Shown here piece by piece: positions 1 to 7,335 of a stretch of DNA of 64,000 nt. Position numbers and translations under genes: made by a program. How positions within the stretch are numbered: the first letter of the stretch is position 1; each line of letters starts with the position of its first letter. The stretch is from the NCBI RefSeq assembly GCF_000503895.1, contig NC_022997.1, positions 1,694,501-1,758,500 of the forward strand, given 5' to 3'. The stretch comes from Hyphomicrobium nitrativorans NL23 (GTDB lineage Bacteria; Pseudomonadota; Alphaproteobacteria; Rhizobiales; Hyphomicrobiaceae). Under the pieces are notes generated by a model, which saw nothing but the letters and a program-made list of their open reading frames with translations, was not told where the DNA came from and did no database searches.

Positions 1-192
1 ACAACGCGCCATAGTCGCGGCGGCGGTGTCTTGGGTCCGGCGGGCTTCTCGGTTTCAATATTGCGATCTTAGGCCGCATGGCGATCGTGACATCTTAACG
101 TGATGTGGCACTCGCCGTTTGTGCGGCCATCTCCTAAGAAGGTGCGTTTTCCGCTTTGTCGCTCTCGCCCGCAGGTGCGCACGAACCCGTTC

Positions 193-1305
193 ATGCTCAA
201 AAAAAATCAACCAACAAAATACGAGTTGAACGCTCGCCAGCGCTTCGCTTTGTTCGTTCCGATCCTTGCCGGCGCGACGTTGCGAGAGAGGCTTCTCGCC
301 TGTCTTGGCGCTCTCGCAGGGATTCTCCTGACGGCGCTGATCTGCGGCGTGCTCTACGGGCAGGGCGCGCACCTTCCCTTGATCGTTGCGCCGATTGGGG
401 CTTCGGCCGTTCTGCTCTTTGCCGTGCCGAGCAGCCCACTTGCGCAGCCGTGGTCGATTATCGGTGGAAATACGATTTCGGCTCTCGTCGGCGTCGGAGT
501 GGTGCAGTTCATCTCGGACCCGATCCTGGGAGCCGGGGTTTCCGTGTCGCTGGCGATCCTGGCGATGTCGTTTGCGAGATGTCTGCATCCGCCGGGGGGC
601 GCTGCGGCGCTGACAGCCGTCGTTGGCGGTCCTGCGATTGGGTCGTCAGGGTTTTTATTTCCCTTCATTCCTGTTGGGTTGAATTCGCTCATCCTCGTAT
701 TGCTCGGGATTGCATTTCACGGCATCTCCCGGCGATCCTATCCGCATGTTGCGGTGCCGGGGCCGATCAATATTCATGGTACGCAGGATCCTCCGTCGCA
801 GGCGCGTGTGGGCTTCCAACGGGCGGATGTGGATGCTGCGCTGGCTCTGCTCGACGAAACCTTCGATATCGATCCCGACGATCTCGATCGTCTGCTCCGA
901 CAGGTGGAGTTGGAGGCGCTGGTTCGTACGCATCACGATCTCATATGCGGAGAGGTGATGTCGCGGGACGTCATTTCCGTACACGAGAGCGACACAGCAG
1001 ATTTCGCGCGCGCTCTGCTCCTGAAGCACAACCTTCGAAGCCTTCCGGTGGTCGGGGCTCAAGGACGTGTCGAGGGCAGCGTCGGGCTCCGCGAATTGAC
1101 GGAGAAACCGGGCACCGTCGGAACCCTGATGTCGCCCGTTGTGACGGCGCTCGAAACAGATCCTGCCGTCAGTCTGGTTCCGGCTCTCACGGACGGACGG
1201 GCCCATGCGGCCGTGATCGTCGACGGCGAGCGGCGTCTCAGAGGCCTTATCACGCAGACGGATTTGCTCGCCGTCCTTGCGCAGCAGATCGGCGGGCCGC
1301 GCTGA
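193..1305 (+). CDS. HPP family membrane protein with C-terminal CBS pair
   Basis: About 370 residues. The N-terminal part holds hydrophobic membrane segments and the family signature HPPGG (in CLHPPGGAAAL), which defines HPP proteins. The last ~120 residues look like two CBS domains (GEVMSRDVISV... and GTLMSPVVTAL...LITQTDLLAVL), usually adenosyl-nucleotide sensors. HPP proteins are thought to be small transporters; a plant member has been linked to nitrite transport, but the substrate here cannot be read from sequence. The ATG at 193 is preferred over one at 100, because the residues in between (Arg/Pro-rich) do not look like coding sequence. It converges with the AraC-type gene 13 bases downstream. 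A second, shorter HPP protein lies at 12863. Confidence 0.85.
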   Translation: MLKKNQPTKYELNARQRFALFVPILAGATLRERLLACLGALAGILLTALICGVLYGQGAHLPLIVAPIGASAVLLFAVPSSPLAQPWSIIGGNTISALVGVGVVQFISDPILGAGVSVSLAILAMSFARCLHPPGGAAALTAVVGGPAIGSSGFLFPFIPVGLNSLILVLLGIAFHGISRRSYPHVAVPGPINIHGTQDPPSQARVGFQRADVDAALALLDETFDIDPDDLDRLLRQVELEALVRTHHDLICGEVMSRDVISVHESDTADFARALLLKHNLRSLPVVGAQGRVEGSVGLRELTEKPGTVGTLMSPVVTALETDPAVSLVPALTDGRAHAAVIVDGERRLRGLITQTDLLAVLAQQIGGPR

Positions 1306-1318
1306 CCGTTCCGCCGGG

Positions 1319-2374
1319 CTACGCCGTCGCGCCCAAATGGTGGAGCCAATGCTCGTAGCGACGGCTTGCGTTGGCGATGGCGTTCTCCGCACTGGGGCGT
1401 GGACGCCGTAGGCGGCGAACCTCCCCGGGCGTGAGTTCGAAGTGGTTCTTGAACGCGCGACAGAACGCTGCGTCGTTGTTGTAGCCGGCTTCGAGTGCGA
1501 CGTCGTAGAGCGAGCGATGTCGGCGGGTTGGATCGCGCAGCGTGTGGAAGGCGTGCTGCAGGCGTCTGCTGCGGATGTAGGCGGCAACGCCGCCGTGGCG
1601 CTCGAACATCGTGTAGAGCTTGGAGCGAGAGACGCCGTTTTGACGCGCGATCCAGTCGGCTGTCAGGTTTTCGCTGTGAAGATGACCATCGATGAAGTGC
1701 TTGATCTGGACGATTCCAGCATACGATGTCGAACCGTCCCGGAGCGCGCTGTCGACGTCTACGCCGTTGAGGCAGGCGGCAACGAGCCCGATCGTCGCTT
1801 CTGAGACCCGATCCGACGAGGCGATGTCGAGGCTGCTCGAAAGGGCCTGCAGGGTCAGGATGTGATTGCGCAGTAGGCTGCCGACCACGCCCGTAACGAC
1901 GAGGTTGTGCATCTCGTCGGGACGCTCCAACTGAGCGGCAAGAAGCGGTCTCGGTATCAGAACGGAAAAATTGCAGAAATCCGTTGTCGTGTTCGCGAGC
2001 GGTCGAGAGAGGTCGAACACGACGATGTAGCCTTCCGGCCCGTGTGTGACGCCTTCGATGTCGAGGTGGCCGCCGCGTTCGAAATACTGGATCAGGTAGT
2101 GGTCCATCCCGTCGAGCGCGATGCGGCGTGGAGTGCGCGACCACGCCTGGCGGCATGTCTCGGTACGAGCAAATAAAAGCGGGCCGATCAGCGTCGCTTC
2201 CAGCGTGGCTTGGAAGTTGGCCGCGATTTCCTTTTCCGCTTCGACATCGAAAATGGAGGCGATGCTATCTTTCCACGCATCGAACCTTTCGATCTGCGGA
2301 AGATGGGCCACCGAGAAGATCGATCGCGGAACGCCCTGGCGGTCGTTCGTGCCGGTTTGACATTGCCTGCTCAT
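1319..2374 (-). CDS. AraC family transcriptional regulator
   Basis: About 351 residues. The last ~100 residues form an AraC-type double helix-turn-helix DNA-binding domain (IVQIKHFIDGHLHSENLTAD..., VSRSKLYTMF, VALEAGYNNDAAFCRAFK, ELTPGEVRRL). The first ~200 resemble the AraC-binding-like (cupin-type) ligand domain of the long AraC regulators. The start is placed at the ATG before SRQCQTG; an upstream in-frame ATG at 2434 would add 20 residues. It is transcribed divergently from the five-peptide/NHLM export locus 225 bases away, so it is the natural candidate regulator of that locus. This is inferred from position only. The ligand is unknown. Confidence 0.88.
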   Translation of the reverse strand: MSRQCQTGTNDRQGVPRSIFSVAHLPQIERFDAWKDSIASIFDVEAEKEIAANFQATLEATLIGPLLFARTETCRQAWSRTPRRIALDGMDHYLIQYFERGGHLDIEGVTHGPEGYIVVFDLSRPLANTTTDFCNFSVLIPRPLLAAQLERPDEMHNLVVTGVVGSLLRNHILTLQALSSSLDIASSDRVSEATIGLVAACLNGVDVDSALRDGSTSYAGIVQIKHFIDGHLHSENLTADWIARQNGVSRSKLYTMFERHGGVAAYIRSRRLQHAFHTLRDPTRRHRSLYDVALEAGYNNDAAFCRAFKNHFELTPGEVRRLRRPRPSAENAIANASRRYEHWLHHLGATA

Positions 2375-2599
2375 ACGCGATCCCCGTCTTTCGCGTGCCT
2401 CCCCTGGTGCCTTAATAATCTTTGTTGGGAACATATAATAAATCCCTAATTATCATGCAGTTTTTAGACCCTGAGAGGCTTTTTGGATTTCGCGAATATT
2501 CTTCTGGACGAGAGGGCAAAACACACCTTCCGGCTTCCGTCATAGTCCCGCTATCCCGACTTCGAAACGAGTGCGGAAAATAGAAGGGACGAGTTGGTT
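2375..2599. promoter_or_regulatory. Divergent intergenic region upstream of the peptide export locus
   Basis: This 225-base gap separates the AraC-type gene from the first peptide precursor gene and must hold the promoters of both. It is much more AT-rich than its surroundings around 2410-2465. It contains a TATAAT hexamer at 2434-2439, but no well-spaced -35 partner could be assigned. No convincing direct-repeat operator was identified by eye. Confidence 0.4.
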
Positions 2600-2791
2600 A
2601 TGGCGGAACGTGTGGCTGATGAAACTTACGGAGACCGATTTCAGGGGGATGAGGGCGCTTCGGAGCTGCTGGCGCGAGCCGGCCACCAGGCAGAGCTTTC
2701 CGACGAGTCTCTTGACGCCGTCGCCGGCGGAGCGCCGCAGCGCTTCTATCCGCTCGCCGAATTGTTCCGCATGGTCACGGGGCAGCGGTGA
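2600..2791 (+). CDS. Double-glycine leader peptide precursor 1
   Basis: 63 residues: a leader of 44 ending in SDESLDAVAGG, then a 19-residue tail (APQRFYPLAELFRMVTGQR). The leader end fits the double-glycine cleavage motif recognised by C39 peptidases, and such a peptidase is encoded 2.4 kb downstream. The tail has no Cys, Ser or Lys, one Thr, three Arg and one Glu, so lanthipeptide-type or sactipeptide-type crosslinking is unlikely. The ATG at 2600 has a GAAGGGA ribosome-binding sequence at 2583-2589; an in-frame TTG at 2594 is an alternative. The stop overlaps the next start (TGATG), suggesting translational coupling. Function (toxin or signal) is not known. Confidence 0.8.
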   Translation: MAERVADETYGDRFQGDEGASELLARAGHQAELSDESLDAVAGGAPQRFYPLAELFRMVTGQR

Positions 2792-3120
2792 TGAGCGCCA
2801 ATGCGATGACCGACTTCCTCAACCGCATTCGGCATGATCGCGATCTTGCCGCCCGACTGGCTGTCGCCGTCGGCGCGAAGGACGGCGCCGCCGCGCTCGA
2901 TGCGCTGGTGGCGTTCGCAGTGCTGAACGGTTTCGACGTGACGGGCGAGGATGCAGAGACCGTGCGGGAACGCTTTCAAGGTGTTCGTGCCCAGGAGGGT
3001 GAGCTTGCCGATGCAGAACTGGATGCCGTCGCGGGCGGGAATATCCACGATCCGCTGGGGTGGCGAGCTACTCCTTCTCGACGGCACGGAATGGGCAAAT
3101 TCTTCGGGCTCCAACGGTAA
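2791..3120 (+). CDS. Nif11-like leader peptide precursor 2
   Basis: 109 residues, the longest of the five precursors. The first ~80 residues resemble the Nif11-like leader family (FLNRIRHDRDLAARLA..., a helix around ALVAFAVLNGFDVTGEDAE), ending in ADAELDAVAGG. The predicted tail after the double glycine is 26 residues, starts NIHDPLGW and ends KFFGLQR, and has no cysteine. It is basic (four Arg, one Lys, two His against one Asp). The ATG at 2791 overlaps the stop of precursor 1 by one base. Nif11-type leaders are known substrates of NHLM exporters, which supports assigning all five peptides to this export system. Confidence 0.82.
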   Translation: MSANAMTDFLNRIRHDRDLAARLAVAVGAKDGAAALDALVAFAVLNGFDVTGEDAETVRERFQGVRAQEGELADAELDAVAGGNIHDPLGWRATPSRRHGMGKFFGLQR

Positions 3121-3167
3121 CGGCGCGTGTCCGCAATGAGCCGGAGCGATTTGATGCAGGGATCCCT

Positions 3168-3356
3168 ATGAAAATTAAAACGGACCACGCAACCCGCGAC
3201 GAGAGCAGCGCAGTGCAGCGCGCGGAGTGCGACGACTTCAGGACCGAAAATATTGCGGATGCGGATCTGGAGGCCGTGTCTGGAGGTTGGCTGCCAAAGT
3301 TCATGCAGCCTCCTTCCAATTACGATCGGGCTCTCGCCAAGTTCCGCCCGAAATAG
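3168..3356 (+). CDS. Double-glycine leader peptide precursor 3
   Basis: 62 residues: a 40-residue polar leader ending in ADADLEAVSGG and a 22-residue tail running from WLPKFMQPPS to AKFRPK. The tail is basic and rich in Pro and aromatic residues, without Cys, Thr or His. The leader has one Cys (CDDF), which would be lost on cleavage. A GCAGGGA sequence lies about 6 bases before the ATG. The only similarity to the other precursors is the motif around the double glycine, not the tail. Confidence 0.8.
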   Translation: MKIKTDHATRDESSAVQRAECDDFRTENIADADLEAVSGGWLPKFMQPPSNYDRALAKFRPK

Positions 3357-3405
3357 TCCGCGCGGATGTCTGTCCATTCTTAGCTGATCGACAAAGGAGC
3401 AAGCG

Positions 3406-3588
3406 ATGTCAAACGAACCGAAGGCCGCCGCCGCCGATGCAGGCCGCGATGGCAATGCCGCGTCGACCGTGCAGAACGTCGATATTCCCGATGCGAAGCT
3501 CGAAGATGTGTCTGGCGGTCACATGCGCGGCAACATCACCCGCCGGCGCTCGTACGATTCCCTTTCGACATCCGCCGAGCTGTTCTAG
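3406..3588 (+). CDS. Double-glycine leader peptide precursor 4
   Basis: 60 residues: a 38-residue Ala-rich leader ending in IPDAKLEDVSGG and a 22-residue tail running from HMRGNITRRR to TSAELF. The tail has four Arg (three consecutive), four Ser and two Thr, and no Cys. The start is supported by AAAGGAG about 7 bases upstream (3392-3398). The leader keeps the D-x-x-L-E-x-V spacing of its neighbours. Confidence 0.8.
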   Translation: MSNEPKAAAADAGRDGNAASTVQNVDIPDAKLEDVSGGHMRGNITRRRSYDSLSTSAELF

Positions 3589-3686
3589 CAGCGTGCGCGA
3601 GCACGGCGAACGCCAACGCACCGCTCGAAGGTGGCGAGTTTCAAGTGAGCCACGGCGCTCACGCATTCACGAGAAGGAGTGAGCTT

Positions 3687-3878
3687 ATGAGTGAAGATAC
3701 CAAATCTGACGTTTCGGCCAAGGCCGCTATCGCTCAAAAAGACAACGACAGGATCCGCAACAGCCGTGACCTTTCGGACGCGGATTTGGACAGCGTGACC
3801 GGCGGCGTGAAGCCGTGGCTCGATCCCGGCCGTGAGCCCGATACGGCGATTTTCTACACGGTCGAGCGGAAGCTTTAG
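3687..3878 (+). CDS. Double-glycine leader peptide precursor 5
   Basis: 63 residues: a 40-residue leader ending in LSDADLDSVTGG and a 23-residue tail running from VKPWLDPGRE to YTVERKL. Unlike the other four tails it is close to neutral (two Lys, two Arg, two Asp, two Glu). It has no Cys. The ATG at 3687 is preceded by GAAGGAG (3673-3679); an upstream in-frame start at 3645 would add 14 residues that do not match the short-leader pattern. It ends 29 bases before the HlyD-type gene. Confidence 0.8.
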   Translation: MSEDTKSDVSAKAAIAQKDNDRIRNSRDLSDADLDSVTGGVKPWLDPGREPDTAIFYTVERKL

Positions 3879-3907
3879 AGGCCATATCTTTTTTGGGAGT
3901 CCGGGGG

Positions 3908-5161
3908 ATGTCTCTGTTTCGCCGATCGGCGCTTGAGAAAATGTCGTCACCAGAACGGCTCGACGAGGCGATGACAGCCGCCTCGCCGCGCTACTGGATC
4001 GCGTTTCTCGGCGCGTTCATCATCGTTGCAGGCGCGGTGGCATGGGGCTTTCTGGGCTCTGTGCCAACGCGCCTCAACGCGCAGGGCATCCTTCTGAATT
4101 ACGGCGGTGAGATTTTCTCGGCAACGTCGGAGGGGGATGGACAACTCGCCGGCATCCTGGTCGTGAATGGGCAGCGGGTCAGCAAGGGAGATCCGCTTGC
4201 TGTGCTCGATTTGAAGCTCGACGAGTCCCGGCTCGCGCGCGAGAAGGATAAACTCGTTAAGCTCGAAGAACGCCGCACGGCGTACATTCTCCAGCGCGAG
4301 AAGGATATCGGGCGGCGGGAGGCTCTCAAGGAGCTGCGCGCGGAGAGCCTGCGCCAGCGCATCGACAACAGCGAGCATCGCGGAAACGTTCTGAGCGCGC
4401 GCCTCGCCGACCTCAAGGAGCTGCATCAGAAGGGGCATGTCAACCGGCAGGTGATCCTGGCAGCCGAGAACGAATGGCTGCAAGCGCAGGAAACGGCGTC
4501 CGTGCTGCGGAGCGAGATCGTAAACCTCGATGTCGAAGTGCAAACGCGCTGGGAATATTGGGGCGATCGTATTCGCCAGGTCGATACCGAGATTTTCGTG
4601 CATCGCAAAGCGATGGAGGATCTCGCGGAGAAGATCGCGGCGTCGCGCCACTTGCGATCTCCGGTCGACGGACATGTGACGGAGATAGCAGCCTCTCTTG
4701 GCGACCGCATCACGACGGGTATGCCGGTGGTGCGTGTCATGACGGATAGCGATGAGCTCGACGCGCTTCTGTTCGTGCCGCCTGAGCTTGGGAAGCGCAT
4801 CCGCACCGGACTTTCGGTCAATGTCGAGCCGAGCGTCACCAAGAAGGAAGAGTTCGGAACCGTACGCGGCGTCGTGCGCAGCGTGTCCGAGCTGCCGCTT
4901 TCGACGAGCGCCATTCATTCGCTGCTTCACAACGACAAGCTCGTCGAGACCTTCACCGCTGCGGGTGCGCCGGTCATGGTCCGTGCGGACCTCATGGAGG
5001 ACGAGGGCACGGCATCCGGCCTCGCGTGGACAAGCGGCAAAGGGCCTGATTTCGGAATTGAGAACGGCACGTTGGTTTCGGCTACCGTCACCACGAAGCG
5101 GCAGGCTCCGGTGACGTTGATCCTGCCGTTTCTGAAGTCCGTGCTCGGGGTCGACCGATGA
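3908..5161 (+). CDS. NHLM-type HlyD family secretion adaptor
   Basis: 417 residues. One membrane segment near residues 30-50 (YWIAFLGAFIIVAGAVAW) is followed by a lipoyl/biotinyl-like half-motif (GDGQLAGILVVNGQRVSKGDPLAVLD), a long charged coiled coil (about residues 105-230) and the second half-motif (LRSPVDGHVTEIAASLGDRITTGMPVV). This is the membrane-fusion (periplasmic adaptor) layout of type I secretion. The partners are the two ABC proteins downstream. Its stop overlaps the next start (ATGA), so the three export genes form one operon. The start at 3908 follows a GGGGG stretch; a TTG at 3893 is possible. In known NHLM loci a protein of this kind sits next to the same pair of ABC genes. 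Confidence 0.92.
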   Translation: MSLFRRSALEKMSSPERLDEAMTAASPRYWIAFLGAFIIVAGAVAWGFLGSVPTRLNAQGILLNYGGEIFSATSEGDGQLAGILVVNGQRVSKGDPLAVLDLKLDESRLAREKDKLVKLEERRTAYILQREKDIGRREALKELRAESLRQRIDNSEHRGNVLSARLADLKELHQKGHVNRQVILAAENEWLQAQETASVLRSEIVNLDVEVQTRWEYWGDRIRQVDTEIFVHRKAMEDLAEKIAASRHLRSPVDGHVTEIAASLGDRITTGMPVVRVMTDSDELDALLFVPPELGKRIRTGLSVNVEPSVTKKEEFGTVRGVVRSVSELPLSTSAIHSLLHNDKLVETFTAAGAPVMVRADLMEDEGTASGLAWTSGKGPDFGIENGTLVSATVTTKRQAPVTLILPFLKSVLGVDR

Positions 5162-7329
5162 TCTCCGAGCCGCTGCCGAAGCTCCCCAATATCCGTGTCA
5201 AGACGCCGACGTTTCTGCAAATGGAAACCGTCGAGTGCGGCGCGGCTGCGCTCGGGATCGTGCTTGCGCATTTCGGCAAGTGGCGGCCCCTCGAAGAGCT
5301 GCGCGCGGAGTGCGGTGTCTCGCGCGATGGATGCACGGCGCGCAATATTCTTCACGGGGCCCGGCGCTACGGCTTGGCGGCAAAAGGGCGGAAGGCGTCT
5401 CTCGCGAGCGCGCTTTCCGGGCCATTTCCCTATATTGCGTTCTGGAATTTCAACCACTTCCTGGTGGTTGAAGGTCACCGCAACGGAACCGTCTATCTCA
5501 ACGATCCGGCAACGGGTCCCCGCACTGTCACGCTGTCCGAGTTCGACGATGCCTTCACCGGCGTGATGCTCGTTTTCGAGACGACGGACGATTTTGTGCC
5601 GGAGGGTGGAAAGCCGGGTCTTTTCGCACGGCTCACGCCGCGGACGCGAGGCATCCGGAACGCCATTGCGCTTTCCGTGCTGATCAGTCTGACGACCATC
5701 GTGCCCGGCCTGGTCATCCCCGGGTTTTCCAAGATCTTCATCGATGACTATCTGATCCAGGGCAATCACGATTGGCTGCGACCGCTGCTCGCCGGGATGG
5801 CAGCGACGACCTTGCTCCTTGCGGGTCTGACGTGGCTCAGTCATGCGGTGCTTCTCCGCATGGAAACGAAACTCGCGCTGGTCGATTCGGCGCGTTTCGT
5901 CTGGCACCTCTTGCGGCTCCCGCTCACGTTTTTCAGCCAGCGCCATCCTGGCGACATCGTCGACCGGATCGCCGCTAACGACCGGATTGCCGGTGCCGTA
6001 GCGGGGCGGCTTGGCGAGAGCCTGGTCAATGCCGTGACGGTGGTGTTCTACGCGGCCGTCATGATCTTTCTCGATGCGCTGCTCGCTGCGATCACGATCG
6101 CGCTGTCTTTGTTCAACATTGGCGTTTTCCGCGTGTTGTCGCGGTATCGCATGGATGCGAGCGCACGCCTTCAGCAGGATTTCGGTCAGTTCCAGGCGGC
6201 GTCCGTGACGGGCATTCGCGCGATCGAGACGCTCAAGGCATCCGGCACGGACGACGATTATTTCGAGCGTTGGGCCGGCTTCCAGGCGAAGACGCTCAAC
6301 AACAATCGCCGGCTTGCGCTTCATGGCGTACTCGCCGACGGCCTCGCGCCGTTGCTCGATGGCCTTGCGATCGCAGCCGTGATCGGCATCGGAGGCTATC
6401 GCATTATCCACGGCGACATGACCGTTGGCACGCTGGTCGCTTTCCAGGCGCTTGCGATGAGCTTTACGGGGCCGATCAATGCGCTTGTCTCGGCGGGCGG
6501 CGCTTTTCAGGAGTTGAGCGCCGATCTGTCACGCTCGGACGACGTCTTCAATTATGGACGCGACAGCCGGTATGCCCGCGAGGCCGAGCGTGGCGGCAAG
6601 CTCGAGCGCTTGAGCGGCGACATCGTGCTCAAGGACCTGACGTTCGGCTACAACCCGTTGGAAGCCCCTCTCATCAAAGATTTCAATCTCACCGTTCGTG
6701 CGGGCCAGCGCGTGGCGCTGGTCGGAGGATCGGGAAGCGGAAAGTCCACGATCGCCAATCTCGTCGGGGGATTGTACCGGCCCTGGAGTGGCGACGTCCT
6801 GTTCGACGGGGTGGCGCTTTCTGAGATTCCGGTTTCGACAATGACGGGCTCCATCGCCGTGGTCAGCCAGCAGGTGTTTCTGTTCAGCGGAAAGGTGCGC
6901 GACAATCTGAGCGCGTGGGACACAACTGTTCCCGACGCCGATATGATCGCGGCCCTCCGAGATGCACAGATCTTCGATATCGTTGCCGCGCGCGGAGGGG
7001 CGCTCGACGCGGCAATCGAAGAAGGCGGCGCCAACCTGAGCGGCGGCGAGGCGCAACGGATCGAGATTGCGCGGGCTCTGACATCGCGGCCGTCCATCCT
7101 CGTTCTCGACGAGGCGACGAGCGCGCTCGATCCCGTAACGGAGAAGGCCATCGACGCCGCTATCCGGCGGCGCGGCTGCACGTGCCTGATCATCGCGCAC
7201 CGGCTCTCGACCGTTCGCGATGCGGACGAGATCGTCGTGCTCGACCGGGGCGAAGTCGTCGAGCGGGGGACGCATGACGATCTGATGCGCGCGAACGGCA
7301 CGTATGCGCGGCTCGTGGCGCAGGAATAG
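5158..7329 (+). CDS. NHLM-type ABC exporter with C39 peptidase domain
   Basis: 723 residues. Domain order: C39 bacteriocin-processing peptidase (residues 1-~140), six-helix transporter domain (~165-440), ATPase domain (~480-723). The peptidase triad appears intact: Cys27 (METVECGAAAL), His100 (NHFLVVEG) and Asp116 (LNDPATG). The ATPase has Walker A (GGSGSGKST), signature (LSGGE) and Walker B (LVLDEATSALD). Such proteins cut leader peptides after the double glycine while exporting the tail across the inner membrane. The five double-glycine precursors just upstream are the obvious substrates. Coupled by ATGA to the adaptor gene. Confidence 0.94.
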   Translation: MISEPLPKLPNIRVKTPTFLQMETVECGAAALGIVLAHFGKWRPLEELRAECGVSRDGCTARNILHGARRYGLAAKGRKASLASALSGPFPYIAFWNFNHFLVVEGHRNGTVYLNDPATGPRTVTLSEFDDAFTGVMLVFETTDDFVPEGGKPGLFARLTPRTRGIRNAIALSVLISLTTIVPGLVIPGFSKIFIDDYLIQGNHDWLRPLLAGMAATTLLLAGLTWLSHAVLLRMETKLALVDSARFVWHLLRLPLTFFSQRHPGDIVDRIAANDRIAGAVAGRLGESLVNAVTVVFYAAVMIFLDALLAAITIALSLFNIGVFRVLSRYRMDASARLQQDFGQFQAASVTGIRAIETLKASGTDDDYFERWAGFQAKTLNNNRRLALHGVLADGLAPLLDGLAIAAVIGIGGYRIIHGDMTVGTLVAFQALAMSFTGPINALVSAGGAFQELSADLSRSDDVFNYGRDSRYAREAERGGKLERLSGDIVLKDLTFGYNPLEAPLIKDFNLTVRAGQRVALVGGSGSGKSTIANLVGGLYRPWSGDVLFDGVALSEIPVSTMTGSIAVVSQQVFLFSGKVRDNLSAWDTTVPDADMIAALRDAQIFDIVAARGGALDAAIEEGGANLSGGEAQRIEIARALTSRPSILVLDEATSALDPVTEKAIDAAIRRRGCTCLIIAHRLSTVRDADEIVVLDRGEVVERGTHDDLMRANGTYARLVAQE

Positions 7330-7335
7330 GCGGAT

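Noticed and set aside
1-192. Coding start at 100 for the first HPP protein
   Set aside because: Residues before the ATG at 193 are Arg/Pro-rich and not hydrophobic; treated as upstream sequence.
4927-6411. Minus-strand open frame opposite the C39/ABC gene
   Set aside because: Low-complexity, charged translation with no family features; mirror of a confident plus-strand gene.
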